Under the pieces are notes generated by a model. The model did not search any database. It was not told the DNA's origin and saw only the letters and a program-made list of their open reading frames with translations. A DNA stretch of 38,691 nt, from positions 1 to 38,691 of the forward strand of contig JACMLB010000366.1 in NCBI GenBank assembly GCA_014379805.1, written 5' to 3'. Source of the stretch: Rhodospirillales bacterium. GTDB lineage: Bacteria; Pseudomonadota; Alphaproteobacteria; Rhodospirillales; Magnetospirillaceae. How positions within the stretch are numbered: position 1 is the first letter of the stretch; each line of letters starts with the position of its first letter. Shown piece after piece: positions 9,019-18,406 of the stretch. Both the position numbers and the translations under genes were made by a program.

Positions 9019-9787
9019 ATTTCTCGCCCGCGCTTTAGCCGGCGGCTTAGGCCTTGCCTTAGTGGCTGGTCCGTTCGGCTGCTTCGTGGTGTGGCGCCGC
9101 ATGGCTTATTTCGGCGACACCTTGGCCCATGCCGCGCTGCTGGGCGTGGTGCTGGGTGTGGCGCTGGATATGGACTTCACCATCGGCATCGCCTTGCTGT
9201 CCTTGGCGGTGGCGCTGTTGCTGGGGCTAATGCAGCGCCAGCGGCAATTGGCCTCGGACACCATGTTGGGCATCATCTCCCACGGCGCGTTGGCGACCGG
9301 ATTGGTGGCGCTGGCGCTGATGCAGGATGCGCGGGTCAACCTTATGGGCTGGCTGCTGGGCGACATTCTTGCCATCGGGTGGACCGACGTGGCGGTGCTG
9401 TGGGGCGGCGGTGTCGTGCTGCTGGCGGCGCTGGCTGTTGTCTGGCCGACCTTGGTCGCCATGATCGTGGATGAGGATCTGGCGGCGGTAGAGGGCCACG
9501 CCGTCGCCCGCGCCCGCATGGTGCTGATGGTGCTGGTGGCCCTGGTGGTCGCCGCCGCCATGAAGGTGGTCGGCATCCTGCTGGTGACCGCCCTGCTGGT
9601 CATCCCCGCCGCCACCGCCCGCAAATTCTCCCGCACGCCCGAGCACATGGCGGTGCTTGCCAGTGTGATCGGCGCGCTGGCTGTGGCTTTGGGCTTGGCC
9701 GGGTCGTGGCGCTTCGATACCCCGTCCGGCCCGTCCGTGGTGGTGGCGGCGGTGGCGCTGTTCGTGTTGTCGCAGGCGAGGCGCTAG
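9011..9787 (+). CDS. znuB: Zinc ABC transporter permease
   Basis: ABC-3 family membrane protein: 'RRMAYFGDTLAHAALLGVVLG', multiple TM segments. Start at 9011 overlaps znuC. Confidence 0.92.
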   Translation: MDEFLARALAGGLGLALVAGPFGCFVVWRRMAYFGDTLAHAALLGVVLGVALDMDFTIGIALLSLAVALLLGLMQRQRQLASDTMLGIISHGALATGLVALALMQDARVNLMGWLLGDILAIGWTDVAVLWGGGVVLLAALAVVWPTLVAMIVDEDLAAVEGHAVARARMVLMVLVALVVAAAMKVVGILLVTALLVIPAATARKFSRTPEHMAVLASVIGALAVALGLAGSWRFDTPSGPSVVVAAVALFVLSQARR

Positions 9788-9790
9788 ACC

Positions 9791-11275
9791 ATGTGGACTG
9801 ACGGCGTTGCCGCAATCGACTACACCCACGCCTTCTATCCCGAGATGGCGCCTGCGCATCTGGCCTTTGTGCTGTTACTCAAGGGCATCGCGCCGCCGCC
9901 GTTGCAGGGCTTTCGTTACGCCGAATTAGGCTGCGGCCAGGGACTGACCACCAATCTGCTGGCCTGCCTGCACTCTGACGCCCGGTTCGAGGCGGTGGAC
10001 GTGCTGCCGTCCCACATCGCGGGTGCGCGCGCCTTGGCGGAAGAGTCCGGCCACGACAACGTCCAGTTCTTCGAGGAAACTTTCGCCGCCTTCGCCGGGC
10101 GCGGCGGGCAGGATTTGGACATCATCGCCCTGCACGGCGTGTGGTCGTGGGTCAGCGACGAAAACCGCCGCATCCTGCTGGACATCATCGGTCGTCGGTT
10201 GAAGCCGGGCGGGGCGGTGTTCCTTAGCTATAATTGCCTGCCGGGCTGGGCCGCCGACATGCCGGTGCGCCATCTGCTGCTGGAGCGGGTGGCGGCAGAG
10301 CACGGGCCATTGCCGCAACGCATCGACCGGGCGCTGGACTTTATGAGGCGTCTGTCGCAGCAAGGCGGCTATTTCGACCACGCTCCCAGCGCGGCGGCTT
10401 TGCTGGAAAGCTTGCGCGGCAAGACCGACAATTACATCGCCCATGAATACCTGAACCGCGACTGGTCGCCGTTCTACCACGCCGACATTGCGGCCCAGAT
10501 GGCGGGCTTGGACTTCGCCGCTTCAGCCACCGTGTTGGACCATCTGGACGGCTGGCGCCTAAGCTCCGAAGCGGCGGCCCTGGTGGCCGAAGCCGAGGGG
10601 GCCGCGCGCGAGACCCTGCGCGACACTCTGACCTATACCCGCTTCCGCCGTGATATCTTCGTCCGCGAGCCCCGCCATTTGTCCAAGGCTGAACGTCGTG
10701 AACATTTAGGCGCCCTACGCTTCGGCCTGATCGTGCCACGGAACGATGTGCCCGAAAGCGCCACCTCCTCGACCGGCGACCAAGTGCTCCCCGCCGCCCT
10801 GTATATCCCCCTGGTCGACGCCTTGGTGGAGCCCAAATCCCTGGACCAACTCGCGGCTCAACTTCCCCACCCCTTTGACGCCATCGTCGAGGCGCTGATG
10901 GTGCTGGTAAGCCTGGGCGCCGCAGCACCGTCCCTGGGCGAAGGCGATGCGGAACGTTGCCGCCGTTTCAACGGCGCCGTGCTGGCTCGCAACCGTCACT
11001 CTCCCGACATCCGCCAACTGGCGGTGACAATCTGGGGCACTGGGCTGGTAGTGGATGTGTTGGACCGCCTGTTCCTGTTGGCCGAACGCGAAGGCGCCGA
11101 CCCTACGGCGTTCGCTTGGATGGTACTGACCGAACGCGGCAAGCGCCTGCGCCGGGATGGTCGATGGCTGGAGACAGCGGAGGATAATTTGGCGGAGCTA
11201 AAGCGCCTGCACGGCGATTTCGTGCGGTTGCGGCGGGGCAGATTGGCGGCGTTGGGGATTAATCCCGCCCGATGA
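9791..11275 (+). CDS. Class I SAM-dependent methyltransferase with methyltransferase regulatory domain
   Basis: 'YAELGCGQGLTTNLLA' SAM motif, 'LHGVWSWVSDENRRILLDIIGRRLKPGG'; C-terminal half resembles the MethyTransf_Reg family. Confidence 0.8.
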   Translation: MWTDGVAAIDYTHAFYPEMAPAHLAFVLLLKGIAPPPLQGFRYAELGCGQGLTTNLLACLHSDARFEAVDVLPSHIAGARALAEESGHDNVQFFEETFAAFAGRGGQDLDIIALHGVWSWVSDENRRILLDIIGRRLKPGGAVFLSYNCLPGWAADMPVRHLLLERVAAEHGPLPQRIDRALDFMRRLSQQGGYFDHAPSAAALLESLRGKTDNYIAHEYLNRDWSPFYHADIAAQMAGLDFAASATVLDHLDGWRLSSEAAALVAEAEGAARETLRDTLTYTRFRRDIFVREPRHLSKAERREHLGALRFGLIVPRNDVPESATSSTGDQVLPAALYIPLVDALVEPKSLDQLAAQLPHPFDAIVEALMVLVSLGAAAPSLGEGDAERCRRFNGAVLARNRHSPDIRQLAVTIWGTGLVVDVLDRLFLLAEREGADPTAFAWMVLTERGKRLRRDGRWLETAEDNLAELKRLHGDFVRLRRGRLAALGINPAR

Positions 11276-11927
11276 CCGCATCCGCAATGGTCCGGAAATC
11301 ATCCACCACCAAATCCGCCCCCAACTCATGCACCGACCCCCGTGCATAGCCGAAGCTGACCGCGATGCAGGTGACGCCGGCGCCCTTGGCGGCCAGCACG
11401 TCGTTGATGGAATCGCCCACCATGACCGCTTCGTCGTGGCCCACACCCAGGCGGTCCAGCACGGTGTGCAGATGGGCGGGGTTGGGCTTCAGTGCGGGGG
11501 TGTCGTCGCCACCGATCACCACGGGGAAATAGGCGCCCAGTTCTAGAGCGGCCAGAATTTGGTGAGTGGCGGCGGTGGGTTTGTTGGTGCACACCGCCAG
11601 CAAGATGCCCTTGGCCCTCAGCCGCGCCAGGGTCTCGGCCACATGGGGGTAGGGGCGGGTCAGCACCGTGGCGTTGGGCTCGTAATGGCCCAGGAAGCGT
11701 TCCAGGAACGGTGCCACCTCGGGGCCGGGCAGGCCGCCGCGCGCGGCGAAGGCGCGTTCCACCAAGGTGTGGGCGCCGTCACCGACCATGGGGCCTAAAT
11801 CGGCTTCGGTCAGCGGGGTGCGTCCGTGCTCGGCCAAGGTCATGTTTATGGCGGCGGTCAGGTCGGGAAGCGAATGGATAAGCGTTCCGTCCAGGTCGAA
11901 AATCACAGCTCTTTTGGAACGCCCCAT
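11259..11927 (-). CDS. gph: Phosphoglycolate phosphatase (HAD superfamily)
   Basis: 'VIFDLDGTLIHSLPD', 'VCTNKP', 'GGDDTPALKPNP', 'MVGDSINDVLAAKGAG'. Start at 11927. Confidence 0.88.
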   Translation of the reverse strand: MGRSKRAVIFDLDGTLIHSLPDLTAAINMTLAEHGRTPLTEADLGPMVGDGAHTLVERAFAARGGLPGPEVAPFLERFLGHYEPNATVLTRPYPHVAETLARLRAKGILLAVCTNKPTAATHQILAALELGAYFPVVIGGDDTPALKPNPAHLHTVLDRLGVGHDEAVMVGDSINDVLAAKGAGVTCIAVSFGYARGSVHELGADLVVDDFRTIADAVIGRD

Positions 11928-12020
11928 TGAAACCTTCCGACACAAAGATTGACTAGCCCCCAAGCGCCCTTTGTGGCACCTTCCCGCCGCAATCGCAACA
12001 GCTTGGGTCTAATGGTCGGC

Positions 12021-13367
12021 ATGGCAAACTCGCAGCTCGCCGTCATCGTGCTTGCCGCCGGCATGGGCACAAGGATGAAATCCGGCCTCCCCAAGGTCAT
12101 GCATCCGCTCGCCGGTCGCCCCATGGTCAGCCATTTGATGGACACCATTTCCGGGCTTAACCCGGACAAGGTGGTCGTGGTGGTCGGCCCCGGCATGGAT
12201 CAGGTCGCCGCCGCCGTCGCTCCCGCCGAAACGGTGGTGCAGCATGAGCGCCTGGGCACCGGCCATGCGGTCATGCAGGCCCGGCCCGTGCTTGAAGACT
12301 TCACCGGCGACGTGCTGGTGCTGTACGGCGACACCCCGCTGATCACCCGCGTCACGCTAGACAAAATGCTGGAGGAACGCCGGAGCGCCAAGGACCCGGC
12401 AGTGGTGGTGCTGGGCTTCAAGCCCGAGGACCCCGGCCATTATGGTCGTCTGGTGGTGGGCGCCGAGGGCTTCAAGGCCATCGTCGAGTGGAAAGACGCC
12501 ACCGACGACCAGCGCGAAATCCCCCTGTGCAATTCAGGCGTTCTGGCCATCGACGGCGCCCGCCTGTGGGGCTTGGCCGAACGCATCACCAACACCAACG
12601 CCAAGGGCGAATACTATCTGACCGATCTGGTGGCCCTGGCCCGTAACGACGGCGCCGCGTGCTCGTTCGTTTTGGGCGAGGCGGAAGAACTGCTGGGCAT
12701 CAATTCCCGCGTCGAGCTGGCCACTGCCGAAGCCATCGTTCAGCGCCGCCTGCGCATAGGGGCCATGGAAGGCGGCGCCACCCTGATCGACCCCGCTTCC
12801 GTGTGGTTCGCCTGGGATACCAAGATTGGCCGCGACGTGGTGGTGTGGCCCCATGTGGTGTTCGGCCCCGGCGTAACCGTGGGCGACGGCGTGCAGATCA
12901 AGGGCTTCTGCCATTTCGAGCTGTGCCGCATCGACAACGACGCCGACGTGGGCCCCTATGCCCGCCTGCGTCCCGGCGCCGAAATCGGCCCCAAGGCCCA
13001 TATCGGCAATTTCGTCGAGATCAAGAAGTCCAAGATCGAGGAAGGCGCCAAGGTCAATCACCTGACCTATATCGGCGACGCCCGTATCGGTGCGGGGGCC
13101 AATGTGGGCGCCGGCACCATCACCTGCAATTACGACGGCTACACCAAATCCTTCACGGATATCGGCCAGAATGCCTTCATCGGCTCCAACACCTCGCTGG
13201 TGGCGCCGGTGAAGATCGGCGACGGCGCCGTCATCGGTGCCGGCTCGGTCATCACCAAAGAGGTGGGCGCCGGGGCTCTAGCAGTGGGACGTGCCTCGCA
13301 GATGGAATTGTCCGGCTGGGCCGACAGGTTCCGCGACCGCAAGCGCGCCGAGAAGGCGAAGAAATAA
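12021..13367 (+). CDS. glmU: Bifunctional UDP-N-acetylglucosamine pyrophosphorylase/glucosamine-1-phosphate N-acetyltransferase
   Basis: 'VIVLAAGMGTRMKSGLPKVMHPLAGRPM'; C-terminal left-handed beta-helix 'NFVEIKKSKIEEGAKVNHLTYIGDARIG', 'TITCNYDG'. Confidence 0.96.
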   Translation: MANSQLAVIVLAAGMGTRMKSGLPKVMHPLAGRPMVSHLMDTISGLNPDKVVVVVGPGMDQVAAAVAPAETVVQHERLGTGHAVMQARPVLEDFTGDVLVLYGDTPLITRVTLDKMLEERRSAKDPAVVVLGFKPEDPGHYGRLVVGAEGFKAIVEWKDATDDQREIPLCNSGVLAIDGARLWGLAERITNTNAKGEYYLTDLVALARNDGAACSFVLGEAEELLGINSRVELATAEAIVQRRLRIGAMEGGATLIDPASVWFAWDTKIGRDVVVWPHVVFGPGVTVGDGVQIKGFCHFELCRIDNDADVGPYARLRPGAEIGPKAHIGNFVEIKKSKIEEGAKVNHLTYIGDARIGAGANVGAGTITCNYDGYTKSFTDIGQNAFIGSNTSLVAPVKIGDGAVIGAGSVITKEVGAGALAVGRASQMELSGWADRFRDRKRAEKAKK

Positions 13368-13397
13368 ACTCCTCCACGGTTTTCTAGGAGCTCTCAC

Positions 13398-15221
13398 ATG
13401 TGCGGCATCGTCGGCATCATCGGTAAGGGCGACGTTGCGCCCTCGCTGGTCGAGGGATTGAAGCGGCTGGAATATCGCGGCTATGACTCCGCCGGCATCG
13501 CCACCCTGGTGGATGGCCGCGTCGAACGCCGCCGCGCCGAGGGCAAGCTGGCCAATCTGGAAACCCTGCTGCGCGATAACGGCTTGGCCGGGCGCATCGG
13601 CATCGGCCACACCCGCTGGGCCACCCATGGCGTGCCGACCGAGCGTAATGCCCATCCCCACGCCACCGCCCGCGTGGCCGTGGTCCATAACGGCATCATC
13701 GAGAATTACACCGAACTGAAGGCCGAGCTGACCGCCGCCGGCCAAAGCTTCGAAAGCGACACCGATACCGAGGTGGTCGCCCAGCTGATCGACTATCACC
13801 TGCAGCAGGGCCATACGCCGGAAGCCGCCACCGCCTTGGCGCTGAAGCGCCTGCACGGCGCCTTTGCCCTGGGCATCATCTTCACCGGCCATGAAGATCT
13901 GATGATCGCGGCGCGCGAAGGCAGCCCGCTGGCCATCGGCTATGGCGATGGCGAGATGTTCCTGGGTTCCGACGCCCTGGCCTTGGCGCCGCTGACCCAG
14001 AAGATCAGCTATCTGGCCGATGGCGATTGGGCGGTGCTCAGCCCAACCGGCGTCACCATCCGCGACCGCGAGGACCGGTTGGTCAACCGCGAAGTCCGTC
14101 TGACCCAATTGTCCGGCGCGCTGATCGGCAAGGGCCAGCACCGGCACTTCATGGTCAAGGAGATCTTCGAGCAGCCACAGGTGCTGGGCGATACGCTCAA
14201 CACCATGCTGAACCCCGCCGACCGCACCATTACCCTGCCCGAACTGCCCTTCGATCTGGGCGGTATCGAGAAGGTGACCATCGTCGCATGCGGAACGTCC
14301 TATTACGCCGGCATGGTCGCCCGCTATTGGATCGAGAAGCTGGCGCGGGTGGCGGTCGAGGTGGAGATCGCCTCGGAATTCCGCTACCGCGAGCCGGTGA
14401 TGACCCCGGGCGGTCTGGCCGTCTTCATCTCGCAATCGGGCGAGACCGCCGACACCCTGGCGGCCCTGCGCTATTGCCGCACCCACGGCCAGCACACCCT
14501 GTCGCTGGTCAACGTGGCCGAAAGTACCATCGCCCGCGAATCCGAAATGGCCCTGCTGAGCCAAGCCGGCCCTGAAATCGGCGTCGCCTCCACCAAGGCC
14601 TTCACCACTCAGTTGGTGGTCATGGCCTGCCTCGCCATCAGCCTGGCCCGCGCCAAGGGCCGCATGAACCATGAGGAAGAGGCTCGCCTGTCCCAGGCCC
14701 TGGCCGAACTGCCGGCACTGGTGTCGGAAGTGCTGCGCGGCGAGCATCAGCTGCGCGAAATTGCCGAAACCATCGCCCAGGCCCGCGACGTGCTGTATCT
14801 GGGCCGTGGCACCGGCTATCCCATCGCCCTGGAAGGCGCCTTGAAGCTGAAAGAAGTCAGCTACATCCATGCCGAGGGTTATGCCTCGGGCGAGCTGAAG
14901 CACGGCCCCATTGCCCTGATCGACGACAGCGTCCCCGTCATCGTCGTCTGCCCCACGGACGAGCTGTACGACAAGACTGCGTCCAACGTTCAGGAAGTGG
15001 TGGCGCGCGGCGGCCGGGTGGTGTTTCTGTCCGACCGCAAGGGCATCGACCGGCTGGCGACCAAGGCGCTGGCCACGTTCGAAATGCCCGAAGTGGACAC
15101 CTTCGTCGCCCCCATTCTGTACGCCATCCCGGTGCAATTGCTGGCCTACCACGTGGCCGTCGCCAAGGGCACCGACGTGGACCAGCCGCGCAATTTGGCG
15201 AAAAGCGTGACGGTGGAGTAG
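13398..15221 (+). CDS. glmS: Glutamine-fructose-6-phosphate aminotransferase (isomerizing)
   Basis: 'MCGIVGIIG', 'GHTRWATHG', 'CGTSYYAGMVARYWIE', 'SQSGETADTLAALR', C-terminal 'LAKSVTVE'. Confidence 0.97.
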   Translation: MCGIVGIIGKGDVAPSLVEGLKRLEYRGYDSAGIATLVDGRVERRRAEGKLANLETLLRDNGLAGRIGIGHTRWATHGVPTERNAHPHATARVAVVHNGIIENYTELKAELTAAGQSFESDTDTEVVAQLIDYHLQQGHTPEAATALALKRLHGAFALGIIFTGHEDLMIAAREGSPLAIGYGDGEMFLGSDALALAPLTQKISYLADGDWAVLSPTGVTIRDREDRLVNREVRLTQLSGALIGKGQHRHFMVKEIFEQPQVLGDTLNTMLNPADRTITLPELPFDLGGIEKVTIVACGTSYYAGMVARYWIEKLARVAVEVEIASEFRYREPVMTPGGLAVFISQSGETADTLAALRYCRTHGQHTLSLVNVAESTIARESEMALLSQAGPEIGVASTKAFTTQLVVMACLAISLARAKGRMNHEEEARLSQALAELPALVSEVLRGEHQLREIAETIAQARDVLYLGRGTGYPIALEGALKLKEVSYIHAEGYASGELKHGPIALIDDSVPVIVVCPTDELYDKTASNVQEVVARGGRVVFLSDRKGIDRLATKALATFEMPEVDTFVAPILYAIPVQLLAYHVAVAKGTDVDQPRNLAKSVTVE

Positions 15222-15229
15222 GAGGAAGC

Positions 15230-15811
15230 ATGTCGGAGTCCCCCATGCGTGCCGCCCCCGTCTGGCTGAAGCCCGGTGTCGATTTCGGCCCGCTGGCCGT
15301 GTTCCTGCTGGCCTATGTGAGCAAGGGTCTGGTGGTCGCCACCGGTGCCTTGATGGCGTCCACGCTGGTGGCCTTGGCGCTGTCTTATGCCTACACCCGC
15401 AAAGTGGCGCTGATGCCGCTGGTCACCGCCATCATCGTCGGCGTGTTCGGCGGCCTGACCCTGTGGCTGCAGGACGACACCTATATCAAGATGAAGCCAA
15501 CCATCATCTACGGCCTGTTCGCGGCTTTCGTGGGCGGTGGTCTGGTGTTGGGCAAGCCGGTGCTGAAGGCGGTTTTGGGCGAGGCCTTCGCGTTGGACGC
15601 CACCGGCTGGCGGCGCCTGTCCTTGCGCTTTACGCTGTTCTTCATCGCCATGGCCTTGGGCAACGAGGTGGTGCGCCGGGTTGCCTCGGTGGACATCTGG
15701 GTGCTGTGGAAGGTGCCGGGCAGCATCGTGCTGACCATGGCCTTCATGCTGGCCCAGATGCCGCTGATCAACCGGCACCGTCTGCCCGAGACCAATGTCC
15801 CCGAGGCGTAA
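15230..15811 (+). CDS. yciB: Inner-membrane septation protein YciB family
   Basis: 'DFGPLAVFLLAYV', 'IKMKPTIIYGLFA', 'RFTLFFIAMALGNEVV' typical of YciB/IspZ. Confidence 0.85.
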   Translation: MSESPMRAAPVWLKPGVDFGPLAVFLLAYVSKGLVVATGALMASTLVALALSYAYTRKVALMPLVTAIIVGVFGGLTLWLQDDTYIKMKPTIIYGLFAAFVGGGLVLGKPVLKAVLGEAFALDATGWRRLSLRFTLFFIAMALGNEVVRRVASVDIWVLWKVPGSIVLTMAFMLAQMPLINRHRLPETNVPEA

Positions 15812-15888
15812 GCTCGCCCAGATCGGCGCGCTTTTCTCCGCCTTCGCCCTGTGCCACCATTAGGCGCACACGCTGTCCGGGGTCTTCC

Positions 15889-16512
15889 ATGCGCCGTCTT
15901 GCCGCTTTGCTGTTTCTGCTGCTGTCCGTTCCGGCTTTGGCCCAGGAACCGTTCGACTACTACGTCCTCAGCCTGTCATGGTCGCCCACTTGGTGCGGCA
16001 CCAAGGCGGGGCGCGGGGATGCCGAGCAATGTGGGGGAACCCGCAACTACGGCTTCGTGGTGCATGGTCTGTGGCCGCAATACGCCAAGGGCGGCTATCC
16101 GTCGGCCTGCGCGGCAAACCCCGAGCCGATGCCGGGCAAGCTGGTGGACTCCATGCTGCCCATCATGCCCAGCCGGAAACTGATCCAGCACGAGTGGAAG
16201 ACCCACGGCACCTGCGACGGCACTGCTGCGGCGGAGTATTTTGGCAAGACCAGCGCCGCCTTCGATCGGCTGCGTATCCCCAAGCTGTTCCAGAATCCGG
16301 TCCAGCCGCAGACCTTGGCGGTGGAGCAGGTGGAAAAGCTGTTCCAGGCCGCCAATCCCGGCCTGGAGCCTAACGCCATTTCCGTGGTCTGCCGTGGACA
16401 CCACGCCGCCGAGGTGCGGGTGTGCCTGGACAAGCAGCTGAACTATCGCCCTTGCGCCCGCGACGTGCGCGACCGCTGCAAGGGCGAAGCGCTGTTTCCC
16501 GCCACCCGCTAA
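15889..16512 (+). CDS. Secreted ribonuclease T2 family protein
   Basis: Signal peptide; CAS motifs 'VVHGLWPQY' and 'HEWKTHGTC' intact. Start at 15889. Confidence 0.88.
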   Translation: MRRLAALLFLLLSVPALAQEPFDYYVLSLSWSPTWCGTKAGRGDAEQCGGTRNYGFVVHGLWPQYAKGGYPSACAANPEPMPGKLVDSMLPIMPSRKLIQHEWKTHGTCDGTAAAEYFGKTSAAFDRLRIPKLFQNPVQPQTLAVEQVEKLFQAANPGLEPNAISVVCRGHHAAEVRVCLDKQLNYRPCARDVRDRCKGEALFPATR

Positions 16513-16672
16513 ACGTCAACAACTAAGGCGGGTGATAGTAACATTGCGGTAAAATTCATGCATGTGGGGCGGAATGGTCCGTCCCGCGTGAATTCACACG
16601 GTTTTCCCTTGCCTTCTGCGCTATACCCATACAACGATTGTGCAGTTGCGAAATGGGTAAGGGTTTTTCCGC

Positions 16673-18322
16673 ATGCATTTGCATGGTGTCGCGCAGGCGC
16701 TACTGGTTCTTTCGGCGGTTGCCGCGTTGGGTCTGACCTTGGGTCAGATCAAAATTGCCGGGGTTCGGCTTGGTGTGGGTGGCGCGCTGTTCGCCGGTCT
16801 GGCCTTTGGCCATTTCGGCATCGGCATGGACGCCACCATGCTGAGCTTCGCCCGTGAATTCGGCTTGGTGCTGTTTGTCTACGCCATCGGCGTGTCGGTG
16901 GGGCCGGGCTTTTTCCAGGCGTTCAAGAAGGACGGTCTGGCGCTTAATCTGATGGCGGTCGCCATCGTGCTGTTGGGCACGCTGACCGCGGTGCTGGTGC
17001 ATTTGCTGGGCGGCATCGAGCTGCCGGCGGCCCTGGGCATCCTGTCGGGTGCGGTGACCAACACGCCGTCACTTGCTGCCGGTCAGCAGGTCCTAGCCAC
17101 CTTGGGCGTTTCCAATGGCGGCACCGTGCTGGGTCAAGCCTATGCGGTGGCCTATCCGTTCGGTATCGTCGGCATCCTGCTCAGCATGTTGTTCCTGCGC
17201 ATGGTCTTCGGCTTGAACACCAAGATGGCGGCCAAGGAGTTCGAGGACGCCCGCATCGCCAAATACACCGCCGTCGAGACGGTGAATGTGGAGGTGCGCA
17301 ATCCGGCGGTGATCGGTTGCCAACTGCGCGAGTTGGAAGAGCTCAAGGAAATGGGCGTGGTGCTGTCGCGTGTGCTGCATGACGGCAGTCAGCACGTGGT
17401 CAGCGCCGAAGATGTGCTGGCCGAGGGCGACGTGGTGCTGGCCGTTGGGCCGCGCAACAAGCTGGAGCAGTTGAAGCGGCTGATCGGCCCCATCGCCCGT
17501 GTGGACCTTAAGGCCATGCAGTCTACGGACGTCACCTGGGAACGCATGGTGGTCACCCATTCCGGTGTGCTGGGCAAGTCCTTGGGCGAGCTGAACCTGC
17601 GTGCCCGCCACAACGTGGTCATCAGCCGGGTCAATCGCGGCGATCATGCATTGGTGCCCGATGCCCATCTGAAGCTTCAGTTCGGCGATATGCTGACTGT
17701 GGTGGGTGATACTGCCAGCTTCCCCGAAGTGGCCACCTTGGTGGGTAACCGCTCGAAGGCGCTGCAGGAAACCCAGATGGTGCCCATCTTCATCGGCATC
17801 GCCTTGGGCATGCTGCTGGGCTCGCTGCCCATCGCCATTCCCGGCCTGCCGGCCCCGGTGCAGCTGGGACTGGCCGGCGGTCCGCTGATCGTCGCCATCC
17901 TGCTGTCGCGTCTGGGCCATGTGGGTCCGCTGGTGTGGTTCATGCCGCCCCCCGTCAACCATATGATGCGTGATCTCGGCATCGCCTTGTTCCTGGCCGC
18001 CGTGGGTGTCAAATCGGGTCAAGGCTTCGTCGATACCCTGGTGCATGGCGAGGGCCTGAAATGGGTCGCGTTCGGCGCCGTGGTCACCCTGGTGCCGTTG
18101 ATGATCGTCTCGGTGGTGGGCTATTGGGTGACGCGGACCAATTACCTCAGCCTGTGCGGCGTGCTGGCCGGTTCCATGACCGATCCGCCGGCCTTGGCCT
18201 TTGCCCAGGGTATGTCCCCGTCCGAGGCGCCCATTCTGGCCTATGCCACCGTCTATCCGCTGGTGATGGTGCTGAGAGTCATTGCGCCACAGGTTGTTGC
18301 CTTGTTGCTATGGGCGGCCTGA
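16673..18322 (+). CDS. AspT/YidE-type putative transporter with central RCK_C (TrkA-C) domains
   Basis: Duplicated hydrophobic halves with 'GxxxGALTNTPSLA'-type repeats (SGAVTNTPSLAAG; AGSMTDPPALAFA) flanking two soluble RCK_C-like domains. Confidence 0.85.
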   Translation: MHLHGVAQALLVLSAVAALGLTLGQIKIAGVRLGVGGALFAGLAFGHFGIGMDATMLSFAREFGLVLFVYAIGVSVGPGFFQAFKKDGLALNLMAVAIVLLGTLTAVLVHLLGGIELPAALGILSGAVTNTPSLAAGQQVLATLGVSNGGTVLGQAYAVAYPFGIVGILLSMLFLRMVFGLNTKMAAKEFEDARIAKYTAVETVNVEVRNPAVIGCQLRELEELKEMGVVLSRVLHDGSQHVVSAEDVLAEGDVVLAVGPRNKLEQLKRLIGPIARVDLKAMQSTDVTWERMVVTHSGVLGKSLGELNLRARHNVVISRVNRGDHALVPDAHLKLQFGDMLTVVGDTASFPEVATLVGNRSKALQETQMVPIFIGIALGMLLGSLPIAIPGLPAPVQLGLAGGPLIVAILLSRLGHVGPLVWFMPPPVNHMMRDLGIALFLAAVGVKSGQGFVDTLVHGEGLKWVAFGAVVTLVPLMIVSVVGYWVTRTNYLSLCGVLAGSMTDPPALAFAQGMSPSEAPILAYATVYPLVMVLRVIAPQVVALLLWAA

Positions 18323-18335
18323 TCTGAAAAGAACG

Positions 18336-18363
18336 CCGCGCGGTCCTCACAAGGGCCGCGCGG
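18336..18363 (+). terminator. Strong hairpin downstream of the transporter gene
   Basis: CCGCGCGGTCCT-caca-AGGGCCGCGCGG, 12-bp stem (one G.U pair). Confidence 0.7.
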
Positions 18364-18406
18364 TGTCGTTATCAACTGTTGCATCATCCATTCATCCCGC
18401 TATCTT

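Noticed and set aside
9227-9859. His/Gln-rich minus-strand ORF opposite znuB
   Set aside because: Tempting as a metal-binding protein, but it is the antisense of codon-biased znuB; no start context or family support.
13278-15152. 624-aa minus-strand ORF opposite glmS
   Set aside because: Shadow ORF of a GC-rich conserved gene; composition rich in Gln/His/Gly and no domain logic, while glmS on the + strand is unambiguous.
16565-16597. Hairpin GGGGCGGA-atgg-TCCGTCCC and GTGAATTCAC palindrome upstream of the transporter as a riboswitch
   Set aside because: Short, imperfect dyads without a conserved aptamer signature; could be an ordinary operator or chance.
17093-18046. 317-aa minus-strand ORF opposite the AspT-type transporter
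   Set aside because: Antisense shadow ORF with no recognisable family; the + strand gene is clear.
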